A stretch of DNA of 64,000 bases from Achromobacter animicus (lineage in GTDB: Bacteria; Pseudomonadota; Gammaproteobacteria; Burkholderiales; Burkholderiaceae_B), in assembly GCF_902859585.1 (NCBI RefSeq), contig NZ_CADIJM010000009.1:124001-188000 (forward strand), in the 5' to 3' direction. Shown here piece by piece: positions 49,181 through 57,610 of this stretch (positions within the stretch are counted from its first letter, which is position 1; each line of letters begins with the position of its first letter). Below the pieces are notes generated by a model, which ran no database searches, was not told where the DNA came from, and saw nothing but the letters and a program-made list of their open reading frames with translations. Made by a program: the position numbers and the translations under genes.

Positions 49181-50431
49181 ATGTTCACACTGCTGTTCGT
49201 TGCCTTCCTGCTGACCGATATTGCCGTGCGCATGTGGCTGGCGTCACGCCAGATCCGCCATGTCGCCCGCAATCGCGACCAGGTGCCTGCGGAATTCTCC
49301 CATCGCATCGGGTTGACCAGCCATCAGCGGGCGGCGGATTACACCGTGGCGCGGGTTCGGCTGGGCATGCTCGAGCGCACCTATGACGCCCTGGTGCTGG
49401 TCGCCCTGACGCTGCTGGGCGGCCTGCAGTTCATCGACCTGATGGTCAGCCAGCTTACCAGCAACGACTTCGTGCGGCAGATGCTGCTGCTGGTGGTGGT
49501 TGCGCTGGTGCTGGGCCTGCTCGGTCTGCCCTTCACGCTTTGGCGGCAGTTCAAGCTGGAGGCGCGTTTTGGTTTCAACCGCATGACGCCGGGGCTGTTC
49601 GTCGCCGACGCAGCCAAGGGTCTCCTTGTTGCGGCCGTATTAGGCCTGCCGCTGGCCGCCGCGGTGCTGTGGCTGATGGGCAGCGCCGGCGCCTACTGGT
49701 GGATCTGGGCCTGGGCGCTATGGACCGTGTTCAACCTGGCCCTGCTGATCATCTATCCGATGTTCATTGCCCCGCTCTTCAACAAGTTCACCCCGCTGTC
49801 CGACCCTGAACTGGCCGGCCGCATCCAGCGTCTGGCGCAGCGCTGCGGCTTTGCCCTGAATGGCCTGTTCGTCATGGACGGCTCGCGCCGCTCGGCCCAC
49901 GGCAACGCGTATTTCACGGGCTTCGGAAAATCCCGCCGCATCGTGTTCTTCGATACCTTGCTGGCACGCCTGAACGCCGACGAAATCGAGGCCGTGCTGG
50001 CGCACGAGCTGGGGCATTTCGCCAAGCGCCACATCATCAAGCGCGTGATCTTCAGCTTTGCCGCCGCGCTGGTGTTCTTTGCCATCCTGGGCTGGATCGC
50101 GCAGCAACCGTGGTTCTATGTGGGCCTGGGCGTAATGCCGCAATTGGGCGGCCGCAACGACGCAATGGCGCTGCTGCTGTTCTTCCTGGTCATTCCTGTA
50201 TTCACCTTCATGCTGACGCCGCTGGCCAGCTGGTACTCGCGCCGCGACGAATTCGAAGCGGACCGCTATGCCGCCGAGCAAAGCTCGCCGGACCGTCTGG
50301 TCTCGGCGCTGGTCAAGCTGTACGACGACAACGCTGCAACCCTGACGCCCGACCCTGTGCATTCCGCCTTTTACGACAGTCACCCTCCTGCCGCCGTGCG
50401 CATCCGCCACCTGATGGCGGCCGCCACATGA
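49181..50431 (+). CDS. M48 family metallopeptidase (Ste24/CAAX protease-like)
   Basis: A 416-residue integral membrane zinc protease related to Ste24p. It has N-terminal Peptidase_M48_N helices, the zinc motif [10 protein letters not shown] near residue 274 and the third ligand Glu in DEFEADRYA. About seven hydrophobic segments are visible. The bacterial substrate is unknown; prenylation is absent in bacteria. The ATG at 49181 is preferred to the TTG two codons before it. Its stop overlaps the rsgA start (ATGA), so the two are coupled. Confidence 0.93.
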   Translation: MFTLLFVAFLLTDIAVRMWLASRQIRHVARNRDQVPAEFSHRIGLTSHQRAADYTVARVRLGMLERTYDALVLVALTLLGGLQFIDLMVSQLTSNDFVRQMLLLVVVALVLGLLGLPFTLWRQFKLEARFGFNRMTPGLFVADAAKGLLVAAVLGLPLAAAVLWLMGSAGAYWWIWAWALWTVFNLALLIIYPMFIAPLFNKFTPLSDPELAGRIQRLAQRCGFALNGLFVMDGSRRSAHGNAYFTGFGKSRRIVFFDTLLARLNADEIEAVLAHELGHFAKRHIIKRVIFSFAAALVFFAILGWIAQQPWFYVGLGVMPQLGGRNDAMALLLFFLVIPVFTFMLTPLASWYSRRDEFEADRYAAEQSSPDRLVSALVKLYDDNAATLTPDPVHSAFYDSHPPAAVRIRHLMAAAT

Positions 50432-51330
50432 GCGCGCCGATGGAAGGCCGCATCATCGCCGCGCATGGCCGCCACTACACCGTGGAATTGGCCGATGGGG
50501 CCCTACGCAAGTGCTTCCCGCGCGGCAAGAAAACCGGCGCCGCAGTGGGCGATCGGGTCAAGATCACGCCGCAAGGCAAGGACGAAGGCGCGATCGACGC
50601 CATTCTGCCCCGCAGCAACCTGCTCTATCGTTCCGACGAAATGCGGTCCAAGCAGTTTGCATCCAACGTCGACCAGTTGCTGATCGTCGTGGCTGTCCGG
50701 CCCACCTTTTCGGACGACCTGACCGGCCGCGCGCTGGCGGGCGCATGGAGCGCCGGCATCGCGCCCCTCATCATCCTGAACAAAACGGACCTCACCGACG
50801 AGCTGCCGGCCGCGCGCGCGCGGCTCGCGCCCATCGCGGCGCTGGGCGTGGACATCATCGAACTGAGCGCGCTCGAGCCCGAGAAAGTCCACACGTTGCT
50901 GGCGCCGCGCCTGGCCGGCCGCACGAACCTGCTGCTGGGACAGAGCGGCATGGGCAAATCCACGCTGCTCAACGCGCTGGTGCCGGATGCCGCCGCAGCG
51001 ACGCGCGAGCATTCCACCGCGCTGGACATGGGCAAGCACACGACCACCAGCACCCGGCTCTACCATTTGCCGGTGCCGGGGGGCGACCTGATCGATTCAC
51101 CGGGGTTCCAGGCCTTCGGTCTGCATCACCTGACGCGGGATGACATCATTCGCGGGTTTCCGGAGTTCACGCAGCCCATCGAGGAATGCCGCTTCTACAA
51201 CTGCACGCACCGCCACGAGCCCGGGTGCGGGGTGGTGGCGGCGCTGCAGAGCGGCAGGATCGATCCCGCGCGCTACGCGCTGTACGAACGCATCCTTGAA
51301 GAAAACCTGGCGGGCCAGCAGCGCTACTGA
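50428..51330 (+). CDS. rsgA: Ribosome small subunit-dependent GTPase RsgA
   Basis: A 300-residue circularly permuted GTPase for late 30S maturation. An OB-fold (1-75) precedes the G domain, in which NKTD (G4) comes before GQSGMGKST (G1) and DSPGF (G3). A zinc finger follows (ECRFYNCTHRHEPGC). The ATG at 50428 overlaps the stop of the M48 gene. A bidirectional terminator follows. Confidence 0.96.
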   Translation: MSAPMEGRIIAAHGRHYTVELADGALRKCFPRGKKTGAAVGDRVKITPQGKDEGAIDAILPRSNLLYRSDEMRSKQFASNVDQLLIVVAVRPTFSDDLTGRALAGAWSAGIAPLIILNKTDLTDELPAARARLAPIAALGVDIIELSALEPEKVHTLLAPRLAGRTNLLLGQSGMGKSTLLNALVPDAAAATREHSTALDMGKHTTTSTRLYHLPVPGGDLIDSPGFQAFGLHHLTRDDIIRGFPEFTQPIEECRFYNCTHRHEPGCGVVAALQSGRIDPARYALYERILEENLAGQQRY

Positions 51331-51351
51331 CGCTTGCCGCGCCCCCCATTG

Positions 51352-51376
51352 AAAACGGCCCCATCGGGGCCGTTTG
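51352..51376. terminator. Bidirectional terminator between rsgA and nudL
   Basis: AAACGGCCCC and GGGGCCGTTT form a 10-bp stem around ATC. The minus-strand side is followed by TTTTC, favouring use by the Nudix gene. Confidence 0.75.
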
Positions 51377-51426
51377 CTTGTGCGGGCCTGCACGCCCGAT
51401 CGTTCCGAAGCGGATTCAAAGGCCAA

Positions 51427-52158
51427 TCAGCGCGGCGTGAATCCGTGGCGCAGCAAATGATAGAGGTTGCGCAGCATGCCCGCAGTGGCGCCCCAGATGA
51501 AGTGCTTGCCGTACGGCATGCCGTAATACTGGCGCACCCGTCCGTCATCGAGCCGGGCTTCATAAAGGCGATGATTGGCCGGGTCCATCAGGAACGACAA
51601 CGGCACCTCGAACACCTCGGCCACTTCGAACGCGTCGGGCGCCAGTTCAAAACCCGGCCGCACCAGCGACACCACGGGAATGATCGAAAAGCCGGTCGCC
51701 GTCAGGTACGGCGGCATGCTGCCCAGGACTTCGACATGATCGGCCGGCAGGCCCGTTTCTTCTTGGGCTTCTCGTAGCGCCGCATCCACAGGCGTGGCGT
51801 CGCTGGTCTCGATGCGACCGCCGGGAAAGCTGATCTGGCCCGCGTGGTCGTGCAGATGCGCGGCGCGCTGCGTCAGCATGATGTTCACGCCCTCGTCGCG
51901 CGTCACCAGCGGGATCAGCACGGCAGCGGGCACAGGCGTGCCCTCGCGGCCGGGATAGCGAAGATCGTTGTCGCGCGACAGCTCCAGCGTCCAGGTGGAC
52001 GGCTGGCTCAGCGTGCCGCGCAGGGAATCCGGCGTCAGCAGGCGGGTGGGCACGGGCGGCAGCGATTCGTTGGCCACCACCCACGGTTGCGTCGCCGGAT
52101 CGAATCCGGGGCGCGCCAGCGGCCGTCGAGGCCGCGCGGAGGACGAGGTTTCAGACAT
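51427..52158 (-). CDS. Nudix CoA pyrophosphatase (NudL-like)
   Basis: A 243-residue Nudix hydrolase. The Nudix box GGRIETSDATPVDAALREAQ followed by EETGL spans about 113-136. It is preceded by LTQRAAHLHDHAGQISFPGG, the NuCoA signature of coenzyme A pyrophosphatases. It probably cleaves CoA or acyl-CoA to phosphopantetheine and 3',5'-ADP. The first 45 residues are Pro/Ser/Arg-rich. It lies downstream of rplS on the same strand, behind a terminator. Confidence 0.9.
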   Translation of the reverse strand: MSETSSSARPRRPLARPGFDPATQPWVVANESLPPVPTRLLTPDSLRGTLSQPSTWTLELSRDNDLRYPGREGTPVPAAVLIPLVTRDEGVNIMLTQRAAHLHDHAGQISFPGGRIETSDATPVDAALREAQEETGLPADHVEVLGSMPPYLTATGFSIIPVVSLVRPGFELAPDAFEVAEVFEVPLSFLMDPANHRLYEARLDDGRVRQYYGMPYGKHFIWGATAGMLRNLYHLLRHGFTPR

Positions 52159-52173
52159 ACGCTCAGAAGTAAG

Positions 52174-52202
52174 AAAAAAGGCACCCTCGCAGGTGCCTTT
52201 TT
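52174..52202 (-). terminator. rplS terminator
   Basis: On the minus strand GGCACC and GGTGCC pair around TGCGAG and are followed by T6. A matching T-tract on the plus strand makes it symmetrical. Confidence 0.88.
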
Positions 52203-52281
52203 AACCCGGAAAACCGTGCCGGACGGAAACGCGGATTGGCGTGAACGTCCGACACTGTCAGGGCCGTGTGCCGATAAGCGA

Positions 52282-52662
52282 TCAAGCCGCGGGGGCTTGC
52301 TTGCTGACCAGCTTTTCCTTGATGCGAGCCGACTTGCCCGAGCGCGAGCGCAGGTAGTACAGCTTGGCGCGGCGCACGTCGCCGCGGCGCTTCACTTCGA
52401 TGCTGGCGATTTGCGGCGAGTACAGCTGGAACGTACGTTCCACGGCTTCACCCGACGAAATCTTGCGCACGGTGAACGCGGAGTTCAGGCCGCGATTGCG
52501 CTTGGCGATAACAACGCCTTCGAAAGCCTGCACGCGCTTGCGGGTGCCTTCAACGACGTTGACGCTCACGATGACGGTGTCACCAGGAGCAAATTCAGGC
52601 TTGGCTTGACCGCCGGTCAGACGGGCAATTTCTTCCTGTTCCAGGATAGCGATGAGGTTCAT
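52282..52662 (-). CDS. rplS: 50S ribosomal protein L19
   Basis: A 126-residue ribosomal protein at the 30S-50S interface. [20 protein letters not shown] and [20 protein letters not shown] are diagnostic. It is usually the last gene of rpsP-rimM-trmD-rplS, but here a divergent EamA transporter lies upstream, so rplS stands alone with its own leader. AGGAG precedes the ATG. Confidence 0.97.
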   Translation of the reverse strand: MNLIAILEQEEIARLTGGQAKPEFAPGDTVIVSVNVVEGTRKRVQAFEGVVIAKRNRGLNSAFTVRKISSGEAVERTFQLYSPQIASIEVKRRGDVRRAKLYYLRSRSGKSARIKEKLVSKQAPAA

Positions 52663-53023
52663 GTGAACTCCTAGATCATCATGTCTTTGCGGACTAAAAC
52701 TTTTGCCGATCGATGTTGTTCACGCCCGGCTTTCGCGTGGCCCAGGATTCCAGACTGAAGAATCAAGATTTCGGCCACATCCGGCCTGGTGCGTGTGCAT
52801 GGCAACCTGTCCGCTAGGTAAGCCGCAATGCGTAAGCCGCAATGCGGTTTTCCTGTTGGCGTGTATTGCGATGCTATGCCGCAAGCAGAGGATGAGATTT
52901 GGCAAACCGATGATTCTACACCAAAAATTCCCCAGAGCCTCGGGTAACATGTGCGCCTTGAGCACGGTTTGCGGTACCCTTCCAACTCCCTGTAACAAAC
53001 ACGTCATCTGACGCTGTTCCCTC
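52663..53023. other. Leader/promoter region upstream of rplS
   Basis: No gene is supported. On the minus strand TAGAAT (52913-52918) is a plausible -10, implying an rplS leader of about 240 nt. A perfect 14-bp tandem repeat lies inside it. The EamA gene on the plus strand starts at the other end. Confidence 0.5.
52818..52845. repeat. Perfect 14-bp tandem duplication
   Basis: GTAAGCCGCAATGC is present twice in direct succession (52818-52831 and 52832-52845), within the putative rplS leader. Confidence 0.9.
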
Positions 53024-53896
53024 ATGTCGTACTCGTCCCTGATATTGGTCGTCCTGGCGGCGATGGCCCACGCCACGTGGAACCTCCTTGCCAAGCGCGC
53101 GGCCATGGTGGGCGCGCCGTTCGTCTTTGCCTACGGCTTGTGCGCGACGGTGCTGTATGCGCCGTGGGTGATCTGGGTGCTGATGCACGACGGCATGAAC
53201 TGGACCTGGCCCGTCGTCGGCGCCATCCTGACATCCAGCCTGTTGCATCTGGGCTACAGCCTGTGCCTGCAGCGCGGCTATCAGGTGGCCGACCTGTCCG
53301 TGGTGTATCCGATTGCGCGGGGCACCGGCCCCCTGCTGTCGACGACAGGCGCTTTCCTGCTGCTGGGCGAACCCGCCACCAGCACCGGCATCGCCGGCAT
53401 GCTGTGCGTCGTGGCCGGCGTCCTGCTGATTGCCACCCAGGGTCGGCTCGCCATCTTCAAGCAGGCGCAGGCGTGGATCGGCGTGCGCTGGGGTGTGGTG
53501 ATCGGCCTGTTCATCGCGGCCTATACGGTGGTGGACGCGTACGGCGTGAAAGTGCTGCTGATCAGTCCGGTGCTGTTCGACTGGTTTACCTGTGTGACCC
53601 GCACCGCCATGATGACCCCGCATATGCTGCGCCGCCCCACCCAATCGTGGGAATCCATGCGCGGCCATTGGCATCTGGCACTGGCCGTGGGGTTTCTGTC
53701 GCCGCTGGGGTACATCCTGGTGCTGTATGCGCTGCGCAACGGCGCGCCGCTAAGCCTGGTGGCGCCTGCCCGGGAAATGTCCATGATGCTCGGCACCCTG
53801 GCCGGCATGTTCCTGCTGCGCGAAAAAGTGGGCGTGGGCCGTCTGGCTGGTTGCGTGTCCATTCTGGCGGGCGTGATCCTGCTGGGATCGAGCTGA
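53024..53896 (+). CDS. EamA/DMT family transporter
   Basis: A 290-residue inner-membrane protein of the drug/metabolite transporter superfamily with about ten hydrophobic segments in two EamA repeats (roughly 5-140 and 155-290). It starts SYSSLILVVLAAMAHATWNL. The second repeat includes PLSLVAPAREMSMMLGTLAG, typical of EamA proteins. The transported compound is unknown. It is divergent from rplS and convergent with the small unknown gene. Confidence 0.9.
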   Translation: MSYSSLILVVLAAMAHATWNLLAKRAAMVGAPFVFAYGLCATVLYAPWVIWVLMHDGMNWTWPVVGAILTSSLLHLGYSLCLQRGYQVADLSVVYPIARGTGPLLSTTGAFLLLGEPATSTGIAGMLCVVAGVLLIATQGRLAIFKQAQAWIGVRWGVVIGLFIAAYTVVDAYGVKVLLISPVLFDWFTCVTRTAMMTPHMLRRPTQSWESMRGHWHLALAVGFLSPLGYILVLYALRNGAPLSLVAPAREMSMMLGTLAGMFLLREKVGVGRLAGCVSILAGVILLGSS

Positions 53897-53929
53897 CCGC
53901 CACCGCGGGTCGTCAGAAGCCAGCGGCCA

Positions 53930-54442
53930 TCAGAAGCCGCCAGCCACGCCCAACCACATCAGGCCGGGAATCATCGCGCCCCAGGCCAGCACCAGCACTA
54001 CGTCCGTAATCATGGCTTTCATGGTGAGCTGATTGGCCACCGGCTGCGCCTTGGCGTCTCCGATGCTGTGATTGCGCGCCACAGCGGCGGACGCGGCAGT
54101 GGCGGCGTCGGCGACGGGCAGACCCGCCAGCGCGCCAGCCGCCGAAGCGCCGGCCGCCGGGACGCCGGCCGCTGGAGCACTGGCCGCCGGCGCGACGGCC
54201 TCCCGGGCGCCAACAGACCCTGCCGCGCCCGAGACTTCCTCGGGGGTGGGCGCCGGCGGGAACGGCCAGCGGGCGGGCATGCGCGTCGACCGTGCCGGCT
54301 GGCCGGACATCGTGCCGCTCCAGGGCATGGCCATGCCGGTCAGCCGGGCGCAGAAGGTGCGCGCGCGGTTGGCGCCGCGGCGCAGCGGATTCAGGGAAAC
54401 GACAAGCTCATCCGGCAGGACGGAAAAATCAGCGGTGTTCAT
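53930..54442 (-). CDS. Unknown small protein with a C-terminal membrane segment
   Basis: A 170-residue protein of unknown function. The first 70 residues are basic and contain DELVVSLNPLRRGANRARTF and a Trp/Pro-rich stretch. An Ala/Pro/Gly low-complexity linker (about 72-122) follows, and a single hydrophobic segment covers about 144-168. GGAG lies 6 nt before the ATG. It is 76 bp downstream of the radical SAM gene on the same strand with no clear terminator or second promoter between them, so it may be SOS-induced with it. No homologue was recognised. Confidence 0.6.
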   Translation of the reverse strand: MNTADFSVLPDELVVSLNPLRRGANRARTFCARLTGMAMPWSGTMSGQPARSTRMPARWPFPPAPTPEEVSGAAGSVGAREAVAPAASAPAAGVPAAGASAAGALAGLPVADAATAASAAVARNHSIGDAKAQPVANQLTMKAMITDVVLVLAWGAMIPGLMWLGVAGGF

Positions 54443-54518
54443 GGGAACTCCTTGGATAAACGTTCCAGCGCCGAGGCAAATCGCCCTGGCATGCACCCGA
54501 GGCAACAGCAGCCTGCGG

Positions 54519-56057
54519 TCAATCGAACAAAGACAATTGGCCGGCCGCCATGGCGCGCAACTGGCGCGCACCGCGCCCGTATGCGCCGCTGACCGCGGGC
54601 AAACCACCAGGAAAAGGGACCCCTGAAGACGCTTTCGCGCCAACCGGGGATTGAAAATCGGTAGCGGCATTGGCGGAGCCGGCAGCGTTGCCGGCGCCAG
54701 CCGAGCGGGCATCGCCAGCAACGCTGGTTGATCCCGACGGCGTTGCGGCTACGCCGGTTGCAGCACCCGCTGCGTCAACCCCTGCAGCTCCGGACGCCGC
54801 GCCATCGAATAACGACGCTGAGGCACCGGGCCCCGCGGGCGGCACGAACCGGCTGCAATCGAGCGACAGGCGGGCACGGTTCAGCCCCAGCTTGCGCGTG
54901 GCAACCGCAAAACGCTGGCGCAGCAGGTCAGCCCAGATGCCCGTGCCGCGCATGCGCGACCCGAAGTTGGGATCGTTGCGGCGGCCGTTGCGCAGGTCTT
55001 CGATGCGATGCAGGACGCGTTGCGCGCGGTCCGGGTAATGGGCGTTGAGCCAGTCCTCGAACAGCGTCTTGACCTCCCAGGGCAGGCGCAGGACCGTGTA
55101 GCTGGCGTAATGCGCGCCGGCCGCCTTGGCCTCCTGGAGGATGTGTTCCATGGATTCGTCGTTGATGAACGGGATGACCGGAGCCACCAGCACGCCCACC
55201 GGCACGCCGGCGTCGGTGAGGCTGCGCACCGCTTCCAGGCGGCGCCACGGCGCGGCGGCGCGCGGTTCCAGCGTGCGGGCCATGCCGGCATCCAGCGTGG
55301 TGATGCTGATGTAGACCACCACGAGATTCAGCTGCGCCAGAGCCGCCAGCAGGTCCAGGTCGCGGGCAACCAGCGCGTTCTTGGTGACGATGGTGACCGG
55401 GTGGCGGGTTTCAAGCGCCAGTTCGAGCATGCCGCGCGTCAGGCGCCAATCGCGCTCGATGGGCTGGTAGGCGTCGGTGGCCGAGCCGATATTGATGGGC
55501 GACGGCTTGTAGCCGGGGCGGGCCAGTTCGGCGCGCAGGGCCTCGACCGCATTGGCCTTGGCGACCAGCCGGGTTTCGAAGTCCAGCCCGGGTGAATAAC
55601 CCAGGTAGGAATGCGTGGGCCGGGCATAGCAGTACACGCAACCGTGCTCGCAACCGCGGTACGGATTGGCAGCCACTTCAAAGGGAATGTCAGGGGAATC
55701 GTTGCGCGACAGGATCTTGCGCGCCTCTTCTGCAGTGACCGTGGTTTTAGGGGCGGCCGGCGTGGAGCGCGTGTCGGGCAGGATGGGGATGACCGTGGCG
55801 CGGGCAGCAGCGCCTGCAGTCTGTTCAACCGCAGCGGCTTGACCGGCAGACGATGAAATATCGGGAAAGAAATCGGGGACAGAATCAACGAAGTCGGCAG
55901 GCAGACCGGAAGCGGACCAGCCGTCGTCGACCTGCACGCGGTCATCGCGCTGAAAGCGATGCCGAACATTAGTAACCGCACCCCGACCGCGCAAGGCGGC
56001 GGGGGCGGCAGCCGGGGACCCAGAACCGGCGGGAAAAGAATGATCGGTGCGTGCCAT
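54519..56057 (-). CDS. PA0069/Rv2578c-type radical SAM protein
   Basis: A 512-residue radical SAM protein. The iron-sulfur motif CxxxCxxC is at Cys136, Cys140 and Cys143 (YRGCEHGCVYCYARPTH). This group is related to spore photoproduct lyase-like proteins; its reaction is unknown. The family N-terminus (LRGRGAVTNVRHRF, DDGW) fits the ATG at 56057. A Gly/Ala/Ser-rich segment runs from about 410 to 480, and the protein ends in GQLSLFD, which matches the sliding-clamp-binding pentapeptide QL(S/D)LF. A LexA-type box overlaps its promoter, 6 bp from the ATG, so the mRNA may be nearly leaderless. Confidence 0.85.
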   Translation of the reverse strand: MARTDHSFPAGSGSPAAAPAALRGRGAVTNVRHRFQRDDRVQVDDGWSASGLPADFVDSVPDFFPDISSSAGQAAAVEQTAGAAARATVIPILPDTRSTPAAPKTTVTAEEARKILSRNDSPDIPFEVAANPYRGCEHGCVYCYARPTHSYLGYSPGLDFETRLVAKANAVEALRAELARPGYKPSPINIGSATDAYQPIERDWRLTRGMLELALETRHPVTIVTKNALVARDLDLLAALAQLNLVVVYISITTLDAGMARTLEPRAAAPWRRLEAVRSLTDAGVPVGVLVAPVIPFINDESMEHILQEAKAAGAHYASYTVLRLPWEVKTLFEDWLNAHYPDRAQRVLHRIEDLRNGRRNDPNFGSRMRGTGIWADLLRQRFAVATRKLGLNRARLSLDCSRFVPPAGPGASASLFDGAASGAAGVDAAGAATGVAATPSGSTSVAGDARSAGAGNAAGSANAATDFQSPVGAKASSGVPFPGGLPAVSGAYGRGARQLRAMAAGQLSLFD

Positions 56058-56063
56058 AAAAAA

Positions 56064-56093
56064 TACTGTACAAAAACACAGTGGTTTTGACAA
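56064..56093 (-). promoter_or_regulatory. SOS promoter with LexA box
   Basis: The 20-bp TACTGTACAAAAACACAGTG (56064-56083) keeps the CTGT-N8-ACAG core of LexA sites. On the minus strand TTGTCA (-35, 56093-56088) and TACAGT (-10, 56070-56065) are 17 bp apart, and the box covers the -10 and spacer. Confidence 0.8.
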
Positions 56094-56269
56094 GCACCAA
56101 AAGCCTTTTCGTAAGACAGCCCAACTTTACCGCAAGAAGAAGACATCGTCTGAACAATTCGATTTCATCTTGCGATATGGCCCGGAAACCCGCGCCAGCA
56201 TTGGGATTGGACGAAAAACAACACAAAAAAACGGGTCGCGCGGGCCCGCCTTTCATCCAAAATTGCGGT
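56094..56269. other. Spacer between cysN and the radical SAM gene
   Basis: No gene is seen in these 176 bases. It is AT-richer in its left half. The palindrome GCGGGCCCGC occurs near the cysN end, but no convincing terminator is present. Confidence 0.4.
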
Positions 56270-57568
56270 TTACCGCAGCATGCCCGCCGCGGCCGTCTGA
56301 TGTGTGGCTTCGTCGATCAGAATGAACGCGCCGGTCGCCGCCACATCGTCATAACGATCAACCGCCAGCGACTCGCGCGTCGTCAACGTCACGCGTCCGA
56401 TGTCGTTCATGCGCAAGGTGCCTTCTGTGTTCTCGACCTCCTGCAGTTCATGGATGTCCCGATGCGACAACACCGCGCGCACCTTCGCCGACGTCAGCCG
56501 CGTGCCCGACTTCAGCAGATACTTGCGCGCGGGATTCAACGCCTGCGCATCAAGCCAGCACAGTTCGGCTTCGAACTCGCGCGAGACCTGCGCCGGCGCG
56601 GCGGTGTGCACGATCACGTCACCGCGCGACACGTCGACGTCGCGGTCCAGCACCAGCGTGATCGAATCGCCAGCCACCGCTTCATCCAGCGCACGATCAA
56701 ACGCACGCACTTCCTGCACCACCGCCGTCACGCCCGACGGCTGCACCGTCACTTCGTCGCCGGGGCGCAGCACGCCGCTGGCGACGCGGCCGGCATAGCC
56801 GCGGAAATCATCCGCGCGATCGCCGCCATGACGCGACACCCACTGCACCGGAAAGCGCAGCGGCAAGGTGCGGCCGTCGCCCGACAGATCCAGCGATTCC
56901 AATAGGGCGAGCAGCGGTTGCCCTTCGTACCAGGGCGTCTTGGCAGACAACGTGACGACGTTGTCGCCGCTCAGCGCCGACAGCGGCAGCGCGTCGAAGT
57001 GCGGGATGCCCAGCTTGACCGCCAGGTCCGCATAGGCATCGCGGATGCGTTCGAACACCGCGCGGTCCCAGTCCACCAGGTCCATCTTGTTGACCGCCAC
57101 GACGATGTGGCGGATGCCCAAGAGACGCGCGATGGTGCTGTGCCGCTTGGTCTGCGGCAGCAGCTTGCCGTCGGCGGCGCGAGTCGCGTCGATCAGGATC
57201 ACGGCAACGTCCGCGGTCGACGCGCCGGTCACCATGTTGCGCGTGTACTGCTCATGGCCCGGCGCGTCGGCGATGATGAACTTGCGCGTGGGCGTCGAGA
57301 AGTAGCGGTAGGCGACGTCGATGGTGATGCCCTGCTCCCGTTCGGCTTCCAGGCCGTCGGTCAGCAGCGAAAAGTCGATGCCGTCGCCCGCCACGCGCTT
57401 GTGCTTGGCGCGCGAGATCGCGTCCAGCTGATCAGCGAAGACGCCCTTGCTGTCGTACAGCAGGCGGCCGATCAGCGTGGATTTGCCGTCATCGACGGAG
57501 CCCGCCGTGATCAGCCGCAGCACGCCGGTGTCGGCGCCGGAAAGAAAGGAATCGTTCAGTGCATTCAT
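56270..57568 (-). CDS. cysN: Sulfate adenylyltransferase subunit 1 (GTPase)
   Basis: A 432-residue GTPase subunit that couples GTP hydrolysis to APS formation from ATP and sulfate. G1 is AGSVDDGKSTLIGRLL, G3 DAPGHEQY and G4 NKMDLVDW. EF-Tu-like barrels follow. At 432 residues it lacks the C-terminal CysC (APS kinase) domain found in CysNC fusions. It follows cysD by 42 bp and is the last gene of the cluster. Confidence 0.97.
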   Translation of the reverse strand: MNALNDSFLSGADTGVLRLITAGSVDDGKSTLIGRLLYDSKGVFADQLDAISRAKHKRVAGDGIDFSLLTDGLEAEREQGITIDVAYRYFSTPTRKFIIADAPGHEQYTRNMVTGASTADVAVILIDATRAADGKLLPQTKRHSTIARLLGIRHIVVAVNKMDLVDWDRAVFERIRDAYADLAVKLGIPHFDALPLSALSGDNVVTLSAKTPWYEGQPLLALLESLDLSGDGRTLPLRFPVQWVSRHGGDRADDFRGYAGRVASGVLRPGDEVTVQPSGVTAVVQEVRAFDRALDEAVAGDSITLVLDRDVDVSRGDVIVHTAAPAQVSREFEAELCWLDAQALNPARKYLLKSGTRLTSAKVRAVLSHRDIHELQEVENTEGTLRMNDIGRVTLTTRESLAVDRYDDVAATGAFILIDEATHQTAAAGMLR

Positions 57569-57610
57569 GTGGTTCCCCAGGCGCCGGCATGCGCCGGCGC
57601 GTCATCTCAT

